Positions 1-8,495 of a DNA stretch of 64,000 nucleotides are shown piece after piece; within the stretch, counting starts at the first letter, position 1, and each line of letters begins with the position of its first letter. A program made the position numbers and the translations under genes. The DNA is from Xanthobacter sp. NM-59 (GTDB taxonomy: Bacteria; Pseudomonadota; Alphaproteobacteria; Rhizobiales; Xanthobacteraceae): the NCBI RefSeq assembly GCF_021401125.1, contig NZ_JACBFQ010000009.1, positions 1-64,000 on the forward strand. Direction: 5' to 3'. Under the pieces are notes generated by a model that saw nothing but the letters and a program-made list of their open reading frames with translations, had not been told where the DNA came from and did not search any database.

Positions 1-244
1 CCAGCGGGAACAGCGCGAAGGTGGCGAGCTGCACCACCAGGTGCAGCTGCCAGCGGGTCGCGCTCTCCAGCAGCCGCCGGGTGGCGAGCGACACGCCATA
101 GAGGAAGAAGATGACGCCGATCCCCCAGGTCGCCGCGCGGTCCGCGTGGAGAAAGCCCCCGGTCACCCCCGGCTGCGGCCAGACCAGGGCAAGCACAACA
201 ACCGCCACAAGGGCAGGAAGAAACGGGTCAATCTTGATGCGCAC
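1..244 (-). CDS. Bile acid:sodium symporter-like membrane protein (partial)
   Basis: Only the N-terminal 81 codons are present; the gene runs off the left edge. Reading from a GTG at 244, the protein starts VRIKIDPFLPALVAVVV, has a first hydrophobic helix (about residues 8-22) and a second one around FFLYGVSLATRRLL, followed by WQLHLVVQLATFALFPL. The FLYG...TRRLL...W.LHL spacing is what I expect from the SBF-like (YfeH/PF13593) branch of the bile acid:sodium symporter family, inner-membrane transporters of organic anions whose substrates are mostly unknown. It lies 93 bp downstream of the AhpD-like gene on the same strand and could be the last gene of that operon, but the gap is larger than the other operon gaps. 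No ATG start exists in frame; GTG is the best start I see. Family call is good, substrate unknown. Confidence 0.7.
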   Translation of the reverse strand, partial: MRIKIDPFLPALVAVVVLALVWPQPGVTGGFLHADRAATWGIGVIFFLYGVSLATRRLLESATRWQLHLVVQLATFALFPL

Positions 245-337
245 GAACGTTGACCTTGGAAAATGGGAACGGGAGCGGCCCCGGCGAGGAGAATAGATCG
301 GATCCGGGGCGGGAAATCATGCGATGGCGTGCGCCGG

Positions 338-916
338 TCACCCCTTGCGATGCGGCTCGCCCAGGGTGTGCATCAGCCGGTTGGCCCAGCCGAAGATGGC
401 GACCGCATGAATGAGATCCACGATCTCCAGATCGCTCAGCCCCATGTTGCGCAGATGATGGAGGTGATAGCTCGTCACTGACATGGGATCGGTGGTGATG
501 TCCACCGCGAAGTCGAACAGCGCCTGTTCCTCAAGGGGTAGGTCAGCCTTGGCGCCGTTCTCGAAGATTTCGGCGACGATCTCGGGCTTGCGCGCCTGCT
601 GGATATAGCGCGCCGCATGCACAGACGCACAGAAGACGCAATGATTGACCACCGAGGCCCCCAGCGCCCCAAGCTCACGACCGGCGCGGGAAAGACCGCC
701 CTCGCCATACATGATCTCGTTGAACAAGGGCGTGCGCTCGCGCAGCATGTCCGGCTCGTGGGCCAGCACCAGGACATAGGGCGAAACGCCCTTGTTCGAG
801 GGCGTCACCTTCATGGCGTCAAGCTGCTCGGGGGTCGCGCCGGCAAGGTCGACGGGGATGATATGGGGGCGCCAGTCCAGCGGATCGGTGGTGAAATCAA
901 GAACCGGATCTTGCAT
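338..916 (-). CDS. AhpD-like alkylhydroperoxidase (CMD family, Avi_7169-type)
   Basis: A 192-residue carboxymuconolactone-decarboxylase/AhpD-fold protein. It carries the complete peroxidase signature E-x11-C-x2-C-x3-H: Glu81, Cys93, Cys96 and His100 in RELGALGASVVNHCVFCASVH. This supports a thiol-disulfide peroxidase or reductase activity in the cytoplasm. I recognise the type as the alkylhydroperoxidase-domain family that accompanies oligopeptide-type ABC importers (named Avi_7169 family in TIGRFAMs; from memory). The reading frame extends upstream to a TTG at 937 that overlaps the previous stop; I chose the ATG at 916 (MQDPVLDF) because it is the first ATG in frame, but translational coupling at 937 is possible. 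It is the sixth gene of the ABC importer operon and probably handles a reactive by-product of the imported compound. Function within the pathway is inferred. Confidence 0.8.
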   Translation of the reverse strand: MQDPVLDFTTDPLDWRPHIIPVDLAGATPEQLDAMKVTPSNKGVSPYVLVLAHEPDMLRERTPLFNEIMYGEGGLSRAGRELGALGASVVNHCVFCASVHAARYIQQARKPEIVAEIFENGAKADLPLEEQALFDFAVDITTDPMSVTSYHLHHLRNMGLSDLEIVDLIHAVAIFGWANRLMHTLGEPHRKG

Positions 917-933
917 CTCAGTGGCCCTGCATC

Positions 934-1440
934 TCAATGGTCCCGCAGCAGTCGAAGGCCCGCGACGAGCACGATCTGATAGTTCACGAACGCGATGAGG
1001 CCCGAGAGCGCGACGATGTCGCGCTCATCCAGCCCACTCGCTTTCAGGGCCTCGATATCGGCCCGCGTCGCGCTTTTCGGCTTCAGGGTCACGAGGTCGG
1101 CGTGGCGCAGCACGGCAGCCAGCCGCCCGGCGGGCGCGGGCGGGGACCATGCAGGGTCCGCCAGGGCCGCTTCCGCCTCCCCGCCCCCTTCGGCCACCAT
1201 CCGGGCACGATAATGGGTGGCGAGCTCCTCGCAGCGCCACGCGGCGGCCATGCGCGCGGCCAGGGCCGCCCGCTCGGCGCGAGAGAAGTTGCACGGCTCC
1301 TCGGGCTCGAGAGCGGCGGCGTAGCTGGTCTGCGACAGATGCTTCAGCATCGGCCGCAGCCCGCGCAGTTCCGGGATCGGCGAGGAGGGCGTGAGACCGA
1401 GAACGCTCTCGATCACATCGCCATTCTGACGGGCGTACAT
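934..1440 (-). CDS. CMD-domain protein, cysteine-poor partner (Avi_7170-type)
   Basis: A 168-residue helical protein of the carboxymuconolactone decarboxylase superfamily, matching in context and sequence style the family I remember as CMD domain protein Avi_7170. Unlike its downstream neighbour it lacks the CxxC pair: the equivalent helix reads MAAAWRCEELATHYRARM with a single Cys. It may therefore be a structural partner or a non-redox member of the fold. The frame is open upstream to 1473, but the ATG at 1440 (MYARQNGD) is preceded by AAGGGAG at a proper distance, so I place the start there. It sits between the ABC ATPase (stop at 1470) and the AhpD-like gene, whose frame overlaps its stop codon. 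The pair probably acts together on the imported substrate or its oxidation products. Confidence 0.75.
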   Translation of the reverse strand: MYARQNGDVIESVLGLTPSSPIPELRGLRPMLKHLSQTSYAAALEPEEPCNFSRAERAALAARMAAAWRCEELATHYRARMVAEGGGEAEAALADPAWSPPAPAGRLAAVLRHADLVTLKPKSATRADIEALKASGLDERDIVALSGLIAFVNYQIVLVAGLRLLRDH

Positions 1441-1469
1441 GGGATCTCCCTTCGCGGTGCCGGCCGCCA

Positions 1470-3095
1470 TCACTGGGGCGCGGCCTCGGCGTGGCCCGGC
1501 GGTGTCCAGTTGCGGCCGGGAACCGCCCCGATCAGCATCTGGGTGTAAGGGTGGCGCGGGTTTTCGAGGATGTCGCTCGCCCGGCCAGCTTCCACCATCT
1601 CGCCGTTCTTCATCACGATCAGCTCATCCGTCACCTGCGCCGCCACGCGCAGATCATGGGTGATGAACAGCACTGAAAGGCCGAGCCGCTGGCGCAGGCT
1701 TTCCAGGAGATCCAGCACCTGCGCCTGCACCGACACGTCCAGCGCCGAGACCGCCTCGTCGGCAATCAGCACCTGCGGTTCGGGGGCGAGCGCCCGAGCG
1801 AGGCCGATGCGCTGGCGCTGGCCACCGGAGAATTCGTGCGGATAACGGCTCACCGCCTCCGGATCGAGGCCCACCATCTCGAACAGCAGCCGGGTGCGGT
1901 CCATGGCCTTGCCGCGATCGACGCCGCGGGCCACCAGCCCCTGCGCCACCAGCTCTCCCACCCGGCGGCGCGGATTGAGCGAGGCGAAGGGATCCTGGAA
2001 CACCATCTGCACCTTCTGGCTCTCCCGCCGCCACTGGCGCGCGGACAGGGCCAGAAGGTCTTCCGAACCCAGCGTCACGCTGCCGGTATCGGCCGCGATG
2101 AGGCGGGCGACGCAGCGGGCGGTGGTGGACTTGCCGGACCCGCTCTCACCGACGATGCCCAAGGTTGCGCCACGCCGCAGCTCGAACGACACGTCGCGCA
2201 CCGCATGGGTCACGCGGCCCTTGCCGAACAGGGTCTTGCGCCCATAGGTCTTGGACAGGCCGCTCACCCGCAACAGCACCTCGTTGTCACACGGCGGGCG
2301 CGCGGTGGGCTTCAGCGGCGGCACGGCGGCGATGAGGCTCTGGGTATAGGGATGCTGCGGATTGTTGAGGATCTCGCTGGCGGGGCCCTGCTCCACCACC
2401 TTACCCCACTGCATCACCGCGACCCGGTCGGCGATCTCCGCCACCACGCCGAAATCGTGGGTGATGAAGAGCACCCCGGTGCCCTTGCGCTTCTGCAGGT
2501 CGCGGATCAGCTTCAGGATCTGCGCCTGGGTGGTCACGTCGAGGGCGGTGGTGGGCTCGTCGGCGATCAGCACCGCCGGTTCAAGCGCCAGCGCCATGGC
2601 GATCATGGCCCGCTGGCGCTGGCCGCCCGACAGCTCATGGGGAAACGCCTTGGCGGCCGCCACGGGATCGGGGATCAGCACCTCGCTGAGCAGCTCCTGC
2701 ACCCGCTTGGCGGTCTCCGTCCGCGTCAGCTTGGTGTGGACGCGGAACACTTCGCCGATCTGGTCGCCGATGGTGCGCAGCGGGTTCAGGGCCGTCATCG
2801 GCTCCTGAAAGATCATGCCAATCCGGGAGCCCCGGATTTCGCGCATGGCGGGCTCCGGGAGGGAGAACAGCTCCTGGCCGTCCAGCCGGGCCTGCCCGGC
2901 CTGGATACGCACCGAGGGGGGCAGCAGGCGCATGATGGCCCGACCGGTGGTGGATTTACCGGAACCGCTTTCGCCCACCAGGCACAGGATCTCGTTCGAG
3001 CCCAGGGTCAGCGAGACGTTGTCCAGAGCGAGCGGCCGGTCGGCGCCCTTGGGCAGGGCGACGGAGAGGCCTTCGACGGCGAGACGATGGCTCAT
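1470..3095 (-). CDS. Peptide-type ABC transporter, fused double ATPase
   Basis: A 541-residue protein with two complete ABC cassettes, equivalent to DppD and DppF joined in one chain. Cassette 1 has Walker A GESGSGKSTTGR (residues 41-52), signature ELSGGQRQRAM and Walker B VLIADEPTTALD. Cassette 2 has Walker A GESGSGKSTTAR, signature EFSGGQRQRIGLA and VLIADEAVSALD, in which the usual Pro of the Walker B stretch is replaced by Ala. Each cassette ends with the HPYTQ segment typical of the oligopeptide/nickel family. The protein energises import through the two permeases encoded just upstream. The ATG at 3095 overlaps the permease stop as ATGA, indicating translational coupling. Substrate class is di/oligopeptide-like by homology; the real substrate is unknown. 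Confidence 0.93.
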   Translation of the reverse strand: MSHRLAVEGLSVALPKGADRPLALDNVSLTLGSNEILCLVGESGSGKSTTGRAIMRLLPPSVRIQAGQARLDGQELFSLPEPAMREIRGSRIGMIFQEPMTALNPLRTIGDQIGEVFRVHTKLTRTETAKRVQELLSEVLIPDPVAAAKAFPHELSGGQRQRAMIAMALALEPAVLIADEPTTALDVTTQAQILKLIRDLQKRKGTGVLFITHDFGVVAEIADRVAVMQWGKVVEQGPASEILNNPQHPYTQSLIAAVPPLKPTARPPCDNEVLLRVSGLSKTYGRKTLFGKGRVTHAVRDVSFELRRGATLGIVGESGSGKSTTARCVARLIAADTGSVTLGSEDLLALSARQWRRESQKVQMVFQDPFASLNPRRRVGELVAQGLVARGVDRGKAMDRTRLLFEMVGLDPEAVSRYPHEFSGGQRQRIGLARALAPEPQVLIADEAVSALDVSVQAQVLDLLESLRQRLGLSVLFITHDLRVAAQVTDELIVMKNGEMVEAGRASDILENPRHPYTQMLIGAVPGRNWTPPGHAEAAPQ

Positions 3096-3922
3096 TGTTC
3101 ATCCAGTCGAGGATTGAGGGCGTCGTTCAGTCCCTGTCCGACCAGAGACACGGCGAGAACGGTCAGCAGGATGGCGAAGCCGGGAATGGCGCTCACATAC
3201 CATTCCGAGCGGAGCACGGAGCGGCCCAGGCCCACCAGATTGCCCCAGGAGGGCACGTTGGGGTCGGAGAGGTTGAGGAAGGCCAGGGAGCTTTCCAGCA
3301 GGATCGAGGTGGCCATCACCACGCTGGCATAGACGATCACCGGCGGCAGGGCGTTGGGCAGGATCTCGCCAAAGATCAGGCGGGTGTCGCTGAGCCCCGA
3401 GAGGCGGGCGGCCTCCACGAACTCGCGATTTCGAAGGGTCATGAACTCCGCCCGTGTCAATCGCGCTGGTGCGGGCCAGGAGACGACGCCGATGGCGATC
3501 ACCACCATCTCGATGCGCGAGCCGAACACTGCGATGAGCAGCAGCAGCAGCAGAAAGTTGGGCAGGGTCTGGAAGGCATCGGTGATGCGCATCAGCACCT
3601 CATCCACCAGCCCGCCATAATAGCCGGCCACCGCGCCCACCAGGATGCCGACCGCAATGGCCAGCGAGGTGGCCACCACGCCGATGAGCAGCGAGATGCG
3701 GGCGCCGTAGAAGATCTGGGCGGCGATGTCGCGGCCCATATTGTCGGTGCCCAGCCAGAAACGCGGGTTGGCCATGGGCCATTGCAGGGGCCGGCCCGCC
3801 AGGGACAGCGGATTGCGGGGAAAGAGGAAATCCGCGCTGAGCGCCAGCAGCACTACGGCCACCAGCAACACCAGCCCCATCACCGCCGACGAATTGCGGA
3901 AGTAACGCTTGAAGGCGGGCAT
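3092..3922 (-). CDS. ABC transporter permease, DppC type
   Basis: A 276-residue inner-membrane permease. The N-terminal segment MPAFKRYFRNSSAVMGLVLL leads into a first transmembrane helix, and the sequence FWLGTDNMGRDIAAQIFYGARIS is the hallmark of the DppC/OppC subfamily (LGTDxxGRD). About six helices are predicted by eye. The EAA-like loop (EAARLSGLSDTRLIFGEILPNALPP) contacts the ATPase. It forms a heterodimer with the DppB-type permease whose stop lies only 3 bp upstream of this start, and it overlaps the ATPase gene by 4 bp downstream. The role is import of the ligand delivered by the binding protein encoded at 4960-6555. Confidence 0.93.
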   Translation of the reverse strand: MPAFKRYFRNSSAVMGLVLLVAVVLLALSADFLFPRNPLSLAGRPLQWPMANPRFWLGTDNMGRDIAAQIFYGARISLLIGVVATSLAIAVGILVGAVAGYYGGLVDEVLMRITDAFQTLPNFLLLLLLIAVFGSRIEMVVIAIGVVSWPAPARLTRAEFMTLRNREFVEAARLSGLSDTRLIFGEILPNALPPVIVYASVVMATSILLESSLAFLNLSDPNVPSWGNLVGLGRSVLRSEWYVSAIPGFAILLTVLAVSLVGQGLNDALNPRLDEQ

Positions 3923-3925
3923 GGA

Positions 3926-4906
3926 TCAGTTTCCTTTCCCGCGGATACGCGGATCGAGGCGGGCATAGATCAGGTCCACCGCGAAGTTGACCAGGATCAC
4001 CAGCAAAGCCGAAATAAAGACGATGCCGAGCAAGGTATTCAGGTCGCGCTGCACCACAGATTCGTAGGCGAGGCGCCCCAGGCCCGGCAGGGTGAACACG
4101 CTTTCCACCACCACAGCGCCACCGAGCATGGTGCCGGCATGCAGGCCGATCAGCGTGACCAGCGGCAGCAGCGCGTTGCGCAGGATGTGTCGGGTCACGA
4201 TGGAAGTTTCGTCCACACCCTTGGCCCGCGCCGTGCGCACGAAATCGAGCGTCGACACCTCCAGCATGGAAGCACGCATGATCCTGAGATAGGTGGCGAG
4301 GAAGATGAGGCTCAAGGTGATGGTGGGCAGCACCATGTGGTAGGCGATGTCCGCCGCCCGCCCCCAAGCCGAATATTCGACGCCGATCTCCTCGAAGCCG
4401 CCGGCCGGCAACCAGCCGAGCTTGATGGAGAAGATCACCACCGCCATCAGACCCAGCCAGAAGGCGGGCGTGGCGTAAAACAGCATGCCGAGGGTGGAAA
4501 TGAGCGTGTCCTGCCAGCGATGCACATAACGCGAGGCGATGACGCCCAGAACAACGCCACCCAAGGACGCGAGGGTAAGGGACGAGGCCATGAGCAGCAG
4601 GGTGACGGGCAGCCGCTCGAAGATGACATCGGCAACCGGCTTGCCATAGATGGCCGAATAACCGAGATCCAGATGCACCAGCCGCACGAGATAGTCGGCA
4701 AGCTGGATCCAGGCCGGCGTATCGACACCGTAATGCTGGCGCAGGGTTTCGATCATCTTGGCGTCGCCGCCGCCCATCTGGGCGAGAAGCGCGTCCACCG
4801 TGTCGCCGGGGGCGAGTTGCAGCAGGCCAAAGACGCCCACCAGGATAATCAGAAGGCTCGGCAGGCTGATGGCCAGACGCCGCAGCGCGAAACTCAACAG
4901 TTGCAT
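3926..4906 (-). CDS. ABC transporter permease, DppB type
   Basis: A 326-residue inner-membrane permease starting MQLLSFALRRLAISLPSLL, the usual DppB/OppB beginning (LRRL...P.L). It has the conserved GDTVDALLAQ region near residues 36-45, several hydrophobic helices, and an EAA-type loop (ARAKGVDETSIVTRHILRNALLPLVT) for ATPase docking. A longer frame opens at a GTG at 4963, but that would code through a perfect GC-rich hairpin (4928-4953) lying between this gene and the binding-protein gene. I therefore place the start at the ATG at 4906. The hairpin implies that the permease and ATPase genes are expressed at a lower level than the binding protein. Confidence 0.92.
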   Translation of the reverse strand: MQLLSFALRRLAISLPSLLIILVGVFGLLQLAPGDTVDALLAQMGGGDAKMIETLRQHYGVDTPAWIQLADYLVRLVHLDLGYSAIYGKPVADVIFERLPVTLLLMASSLTLASLGGVVLGVIASRYVHRWQDTLISTLGMLFYATPAFWLGLMAVVIFSIKLGWLPAGGFEEIGVEYSAWGRAADIAYHMVLPTITLSLIFLATYLRIMRASMLEVSTLDFVRTARAKGVDETSIVTRHILRNALLPLVTLIGLHAGTMLGGAVVVESVFTLPGLGRLAYESVVQRDLNTLLGIVFISALLVILVNFAVDLIYARLDPRIRGKGN

Positions 4907-4927
4907 GGGGGGCGTCCCAAGGCTGGT

Positions 4928-4953
4928 CCGGGCGCCGCCGAAGCGGCGCCCGG
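4928..4953 (-). terminator. UUCG hairpin between binding-protein and permease genes
   Basis: A perfect 11-bp stem (CCGGGCGCCGC / GCGGCGCCCGG) closed by a four-base loop that reads TTCG on the transcribed minus strand, giving the very stable C(UUCG)G tetraloop. No U-tract follows, so it is more likely an RNA-stabilising or partial-attenuation hairpin than a full terminator. It lies 6 bp after the binding-protein stop, the usual place for an element that raises binding-protein mRNA over permease mRNA in ABC operons. Confidence 0.7.
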
Positions 4954-4959
4954 ATCGTT

Positions 4960-6555
4960 TCACAGATAGAGGTCGTGCCAGGAGCTGGAGGGCCAGCGCG
5001 GCGTATTATTGTCGTTCTGCAGCTTGACGCTGGCGGCGGTGGTGAACAGGCGCTCGGTGGCGAACCACACCGGCAGCTCCTCATTCACCATCTGCACGAA
5101 CTTGGCGTACAGTGCCTTGCGCTTGACGGGATCGATCTCGGACGCCGCCTCGTCGATCAGCTTGTCGAGGGCCTCGGACTTGTAGCCGAACTGGTTGGTC
5201 CAGGGCGCACCCTTCGGGCTACCGGAGCGGAACCACACCGTGGTGGAAACCGCCGGATCGCCGCGATACTGGTGCCAGCCGGTGGCCAGATCGAAGTTCC
5301 ATTCCTTGTAGATGGTCGCCAGCGCGCCCGCATTGTCGAGCTGCACCACGTCCACCTTGATGCCCACTTCCGCCAGCGACTGCTGGATGTAGGTGCCGAA
5401 CAGCGGAACATCTTCCGCGTTCTGCACAGGCACCAGGCGCAGGGTGAAGCGATTGCCGTCGGCGCCGCGCTTGTAACCGGCCTCGTCCAGCAGCGCCTCG
5501 GCCTTCTTGCGATCGAACGGATAAGGGAAGGTGCCGCCGGGATAGAAGGCCTTCGACACCGAGGGGATCGGGCCGGTGGCCACCTTGCCGTTGCCATAGA
5601 GGAAGTTCTCGATGAAGAACTCGACGTCGATGGCATGGGCAATGGCGCGGCGCACCCGCACGTCCGCCAGCTCCTTGCGGCGGTGGTTGAACTCGACCGT
5701 GTTGTTGAACGGGTTCGCCTCGTTGCCACGGGTGCCGACGGAGAAGCGCGGATCCTTCTTCAGGCGATCGAGATCAGCGAGCGAGAGCTGGTTATAAGCG
5801 GAAAGCTGGACCGCACCGGTTTCCATCGCCGCGGCGGCCGCCGACTTGTCGGTGATGAAGCGCCAGGCGATGCGGTCCACATAGGGCTGGTCCTTGCGCC
5901 AGTAATTCGGGTTGCGCTCGGCGATGATGTACTGGCCGCGCTGGTATTCCACGAACTTGAACGGGCCGGTGCCGATGGGCGCGGTATTGGCGGGATTGTC
6001 GAGCGGGTTCGTGCCCTCATACAGGTGGCGCGGCACCAGATAGCCCAGGTCCACCATGGCGCGCAGAAGCAGATCCAGCGGCATGGGGCGAGAATAGCGG
6101 AAGATGGCCGTACGGTCGTCCGGCGTATCCACCGCGTCCAGGTAAAGCTGAAGCTGGGTGCCGTAGTTCTGGTACTTCTTCCAGAGCTGCATGGCATTGT
6201 ACTGCACGTCGGCGGACGTCAGCGGCTTGCCGTCGTGCCAGGTCACGCCTTCGCGCAGCTTGAAAGTCACGCTCTTGCCGTCGGGCGCGGCCTCCCAGGA
6301 TTCGGCCAGCACCGGGACGATGGAGCCGTCTTCCCCGAGATCCACCAGCGCTTCCACGATCTTGCCGGTGACGATGAACACCGAGGTCGAGGCACGGATG
6401 GCCGGATTCAGGATGCGCTGCTCGGCGCCGAGCTGAACTGTCAGCACCCCTCCCTTCGTAGGCGTGCTTTCGGCCGCGAAGACGCCCTTCGGGAGCACGC
6501 CCGCAAGGGCCGCCGCCGAAACGGAGGCAAGAAGGGTACGGCGAGACAAGTTCAT
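4960..6555 (-). CDS. ABC transporter substrate-binding protein, family 5 (peptide type)
   Basis: A 531-residue periplasmic solute-binding protein of the DppA/OppA family. The N-terminus MNLSRRTLLASVSAAALAG with a cleavage region near VFAAES contains SRRTLL, compatible with Tat or Sec export; there is no lipobox Cys. Family hallmarks are WEAAPDGKSVTFKLREGVTWHDGKP, RNPNYW and the C-terminal ATERLF region. It captures the ligand and delivers it to the DppB/DppC permeases. I recall a related family (SBP KPN_01854, TIGR04028) that co-occurs with the same two CMD proteins, so the operon type is known although its substrate is not. The start at 6555 is preceded by GAGGTGGAAG; a longer frame to 6750 would have no signal peptide at its N-terminus. 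It is the first gene of its operon, about 195 nt below the promoter at 6759-6786. Confidence 0.92.
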   Translation of the reverse strand: MNLSRRTLLASVSAAALAGVLPKGVFAAESTPTKGGVLTVQLGAEQRILNPAIRASTSVFIVTGKIVEALVDLGEDGSIVPVLAESWEAAPDGKSVTFKLREGVTWHDGKPLTSADVQYNAMQLWKKYQNYGTQLQLYLDAVDTPDDRTAIFRYSRPMPLDLLLRAMVDLGYLVPRHLYEGTNPLDNPANTAPIGTGPFKFVEYQRGQYIIAERNPNYWRKDQPYVDRIAWRFITDKSAAAAAMETGAVQLSAYNQLSLADLDRLKKDPRFSVGTRGNEANPFNNTVEFNHRRKELADVRVRRAIAHAIDVEFFIENFLYGNGKVATGPIPSVSKAFYPGGTFPYPFDRKKAEALLDEAGYKRGADGNRFTLRLVPVQNAEDVPLFGTYIQQSLAEVGIKVDVVQLDNAGALATIYKEWNFDLATGWHQYRGDPAVSTTVWFRSGSPKGAPWTNQFGYKSEALDKLIDEAASEIDPVKRKALYAKFVQMVNEELPVWFATERLFTTAASVKLQNDNNTPRWPSSSWHDLYL

Positions 6556-6750
6556 GGCTTCCACCTCATTTGGTGCCGGACGCGACCGGCGCGCGGAGAA
6601 CTCTGACCCCGACTTCCAGGATGCTTGAGGCGGCCCAGGGCCCGCCCCGATCACGCGCCGCAACCCCAATCCGGGACAGCGGCGCTTGGTGTTCACGGTC
6701 ACCCCGACCTGCGCCGGCTGCGGAAGCAGCCGAGGCGGAAGAGCCCGCAA

Positions 6751-6794
6751 CGCTGTCGATTATTCTGAATTCAGGATCGAATTCAATACCGTAT
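6751..6794 (-). promoter_or_regulatory. Shared promoter/operator element, copy 1
   Basis: On the minus strand this contains a -35-like TTGAAT (6781-6786) and a -10-like AATAAT (6759-6764) separated by 16 bp. The spacer holds the perfect palindrome CTGAATTCAG, and the -35 is overlapped by the dyad AATAC-G-GTATT as read on the minus strand. The first 25 bases and the last 11 bases are identical, at the same spacing, to the element at 14292-14335 in front of the second operon of the island. It is therefore most likely the promoter and operator of the ABC operon. Confidence 0.65.
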
Positions 6795-6826
6795 TTTACA
6801 GCTTCGACGCTTTTTTACGCTTCCGC

Positions 6827-6842
6827 AGATATGCACATATCT
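6827..6842. promoter_or_regulatory. 16-bp dyad upstream of the ABC operon promoter
   Basis: AGATATG-CA-CATATCT has perfect 7-bp arms around a 2-bp centre and lies about 40 bp upstream of the -35 box at 6786. The position suits an activator site. I do not find it in front of the other island operon, and no regulator can be assigned. Confidence 0.35.
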
Positions 6843-7223
6843 TGTCCAACCTGCCCATAAAGTACGCTTTTTGCAGTGCAGTCATGATGAGCCTTGCAGC
6901 ACATTGAGCAAACCTCACGCGCATTTTCCCGCCCCGTGGGCCTATGAATGGAAGATGCAGCCCTCGCCGGGCCCTGCGCGCGCAAGCGAATCCGCGCCAA
7001 AGGTCGGCACAGGTGGGGGGGAGAGAAGGCGTCGTCACGGGAGCGGGAAGCAGTCGCCCCGGCCGCCGCACGACTGCACTGCAGCATGAAATGACGGAAT
7101 GAGGGGTGAAGCCGCCCAGGTGACGCCGCAGCGCGCTTTCAGCCGCGTGGAGCGGGAGGGGCAGGCGGTCAACAGACGCGCGGGGATCGGACCCGGGCGC
7201 CGGTGACAATCTCGCGTGGCGCG

Positions 7224-8474
7224 TCAGCGGAAACGGCTGGGGTCGAATCCGTCCAGCGGGATCTCGGTCTTGCGGCCCTCGATGAGGTCCGGCATCAAGC
7301 GGCCGGTCCGGGCCGAGGCGACCAGCCCCACATGGCCATGGCCGAAGGCATAGATCACGTCCGCGGAACGGCGCGAACGGCCGATACAGGCACGCCCGTC
7401 CGCCATCGCGGGGCGGTGGCCCAGCCAGAACTTCGCGCCGGACAGATCGAGGCGAGGATAAAGCCGGGCCAGATGGGCCTTGAGGATCTCGGCGCGTCGC
7501 CAGTCGGGCGCGGCGTCCACGCTGGCAATCTCCACCTGCCCGGCCACGCGCAGGCCGCACTCCATCTCATGCACGACAATCTTGCCGTCGGACGCCATGA
7601 AGCTGGAGGTGAGCCCCACCGAGGCGCCCTCGACCATGACATGGTAGCCACGCTCGCTTTCCAGCGGCATGGGATCCCCGAGCCGGACCGTCAACGGCTT
7701 GGAGCGCGCGCCGGCGGCGATCACCACGCGATCGCATGGCACCTCACCCCGGTCGGTGATCACCGCGCGCAGGCGATCGGCCTCAAAGCGAAAATCGCGT
7801 GCGGCGGCTTCCAGCACCTGCGCACCGCGCGCACGCGCCAACCCGGCGAGCGCGGCCACATAGGCGCCCGGATCGCGGCAGCGCCCTGCCCCTTCCACCA
7901 TGCGGGCCACGGTGTAGCGCTCCGGCAGGGCGGGAACCTCGCGATGCAGCGCCTCGCCCGACAGCTCCCGCCACCGGATGCCCACGCTGGAGCGGATGGC
8001 CCAGCCCCGGTTTTCCGCCGCGAAGGCCGCCTGGTCCGGATAAGCGTGCAGCACGCCGCCGGGGGCAATGAGGTGGGACACCCCGGCTTCTGCCGCCAAT
8101 GCGCTGTGCAGCGCCAGCGTATCCTGGAGCAGCGGCTGGAGAATGCCCGCCGTCCTGGTGATGCGCTCGAAGGTGGAGCCCGCCAGCAGCGAGCGCAGCA
8201 GCCAGGGGGCCACGCGCGGCAGATAGGGCCAGCGGATGGCGAGGGGACCCAGCGGGTCCAGCAGGAACCGGGGCACCTTCTTCCACATGCCCGGCGTGGA
8301 GGTCGGGATCACCGACTGGCAGGAGAGCCAGCCGGCATTGCCGTAGCTCGCCGCCTGCTCACCCCCCGGCCGGCCGGGCTCGATGAGCGTGACCCGATAC
8401 CCCGCCCTGAGCAGCTCGATGGCGCTGATGACGCCCACCGCGCCCGCGCCGATCACGGCGACATGAAGAGACAT
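7224..8474 (-). CDS. DadA-like FAD-dependent amino acid dehydrogenase/oxidase
   Basis: A 416-residue flavoprotein of the DAO (D-amino acid dehydrogenase/glycine oxidase) family. The N-terminal Rossmann motif VIGAGAVGVISAIELLRAGY binds FAD ADP, followed by the family's YGNAGWLS segment, and the C-terminus has the second FAD contact FGHGHVGL. Length equals typical DadA. Such enzymes oxidise an amine alpha to a carboxylate to an imine, passing electrons to quinone or oxygen. RidA, which hydrolyses enamines/imines, is encoded 21 bp upstream, a logical pairing. It is the last gene of the operon that starts at 14210. A D-amino acid, an N-alkyl glycine or another secondary amine are all possible substrates. 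Confidence 0.87.
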   Translation of the reverse strand: MSLHVAVIGAGAVGVISAIELLRAGYRVTLIEPGRPGGEQAASYGNAGWLSCQSVIPTSTPGMWKKVPRFLLDPLGPLAIRWPYLPRVAPWLLRSLLAGSTFERITRTAGILQPLLQDTLALHSALAAEAGVSHLIAPGGVLHAYPDQAAFAAENRGWAIRSSVGIRWRELSGEALHREVPALPERYTVARMVEGAGRCRDPGAYVAALAGLARARGAQVLEAAARDFRFEADRLRAVITDRGEVPCDRVVIAAGARSKPLTVRLGDPMPLESERGYHVMVEGASVGLTSSFMASDGKIVVHEMECGLRVAGQVEIASVDAAPDWRRAEILKAHLARLYPRLDLSGAKFWLGHRPAMADGRACIGRSRRSADVIYAFGHGHVGLVASARTGRLMPDLIEGRKTEIPLDGFDPSRFR

Positions 8475-8495
8475 GATGGCACCCCGGAACAGGAA

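Larger units (their letters stand above)
6556..7223. other. Intergenic region, 5' leader and promoter of the ABC operon
   Basis: About 670 bp between the DadA-like gene and the binding-protein gene, with no convincing gene in any frame. The half nearest the ABC operon (6556-6750) is a long GC-rich leader. The middle (6751-6845) is markedly AT-rich and holds the shared promoter element and a 16-bp dyad. The remainder is GC-rich and looks like the untranslated 3' side of the upstream operon. I saw no clear terminator after the DadA-like gene. Confidence 0.6.

Noticed and set aside
3095-4969. 624-codon plus-strand frame opposite the two permease genes
   Set aside because: Gln/His/Arg-rich shadow of the permeases; no ribosome binding site and no domain.
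6796-7560. 254-codon minus-strand frame between the two island operons
   Set aside because: It runs through the DadA-like gene out of frame and through the AT-rich promoter region; no protein similarity.
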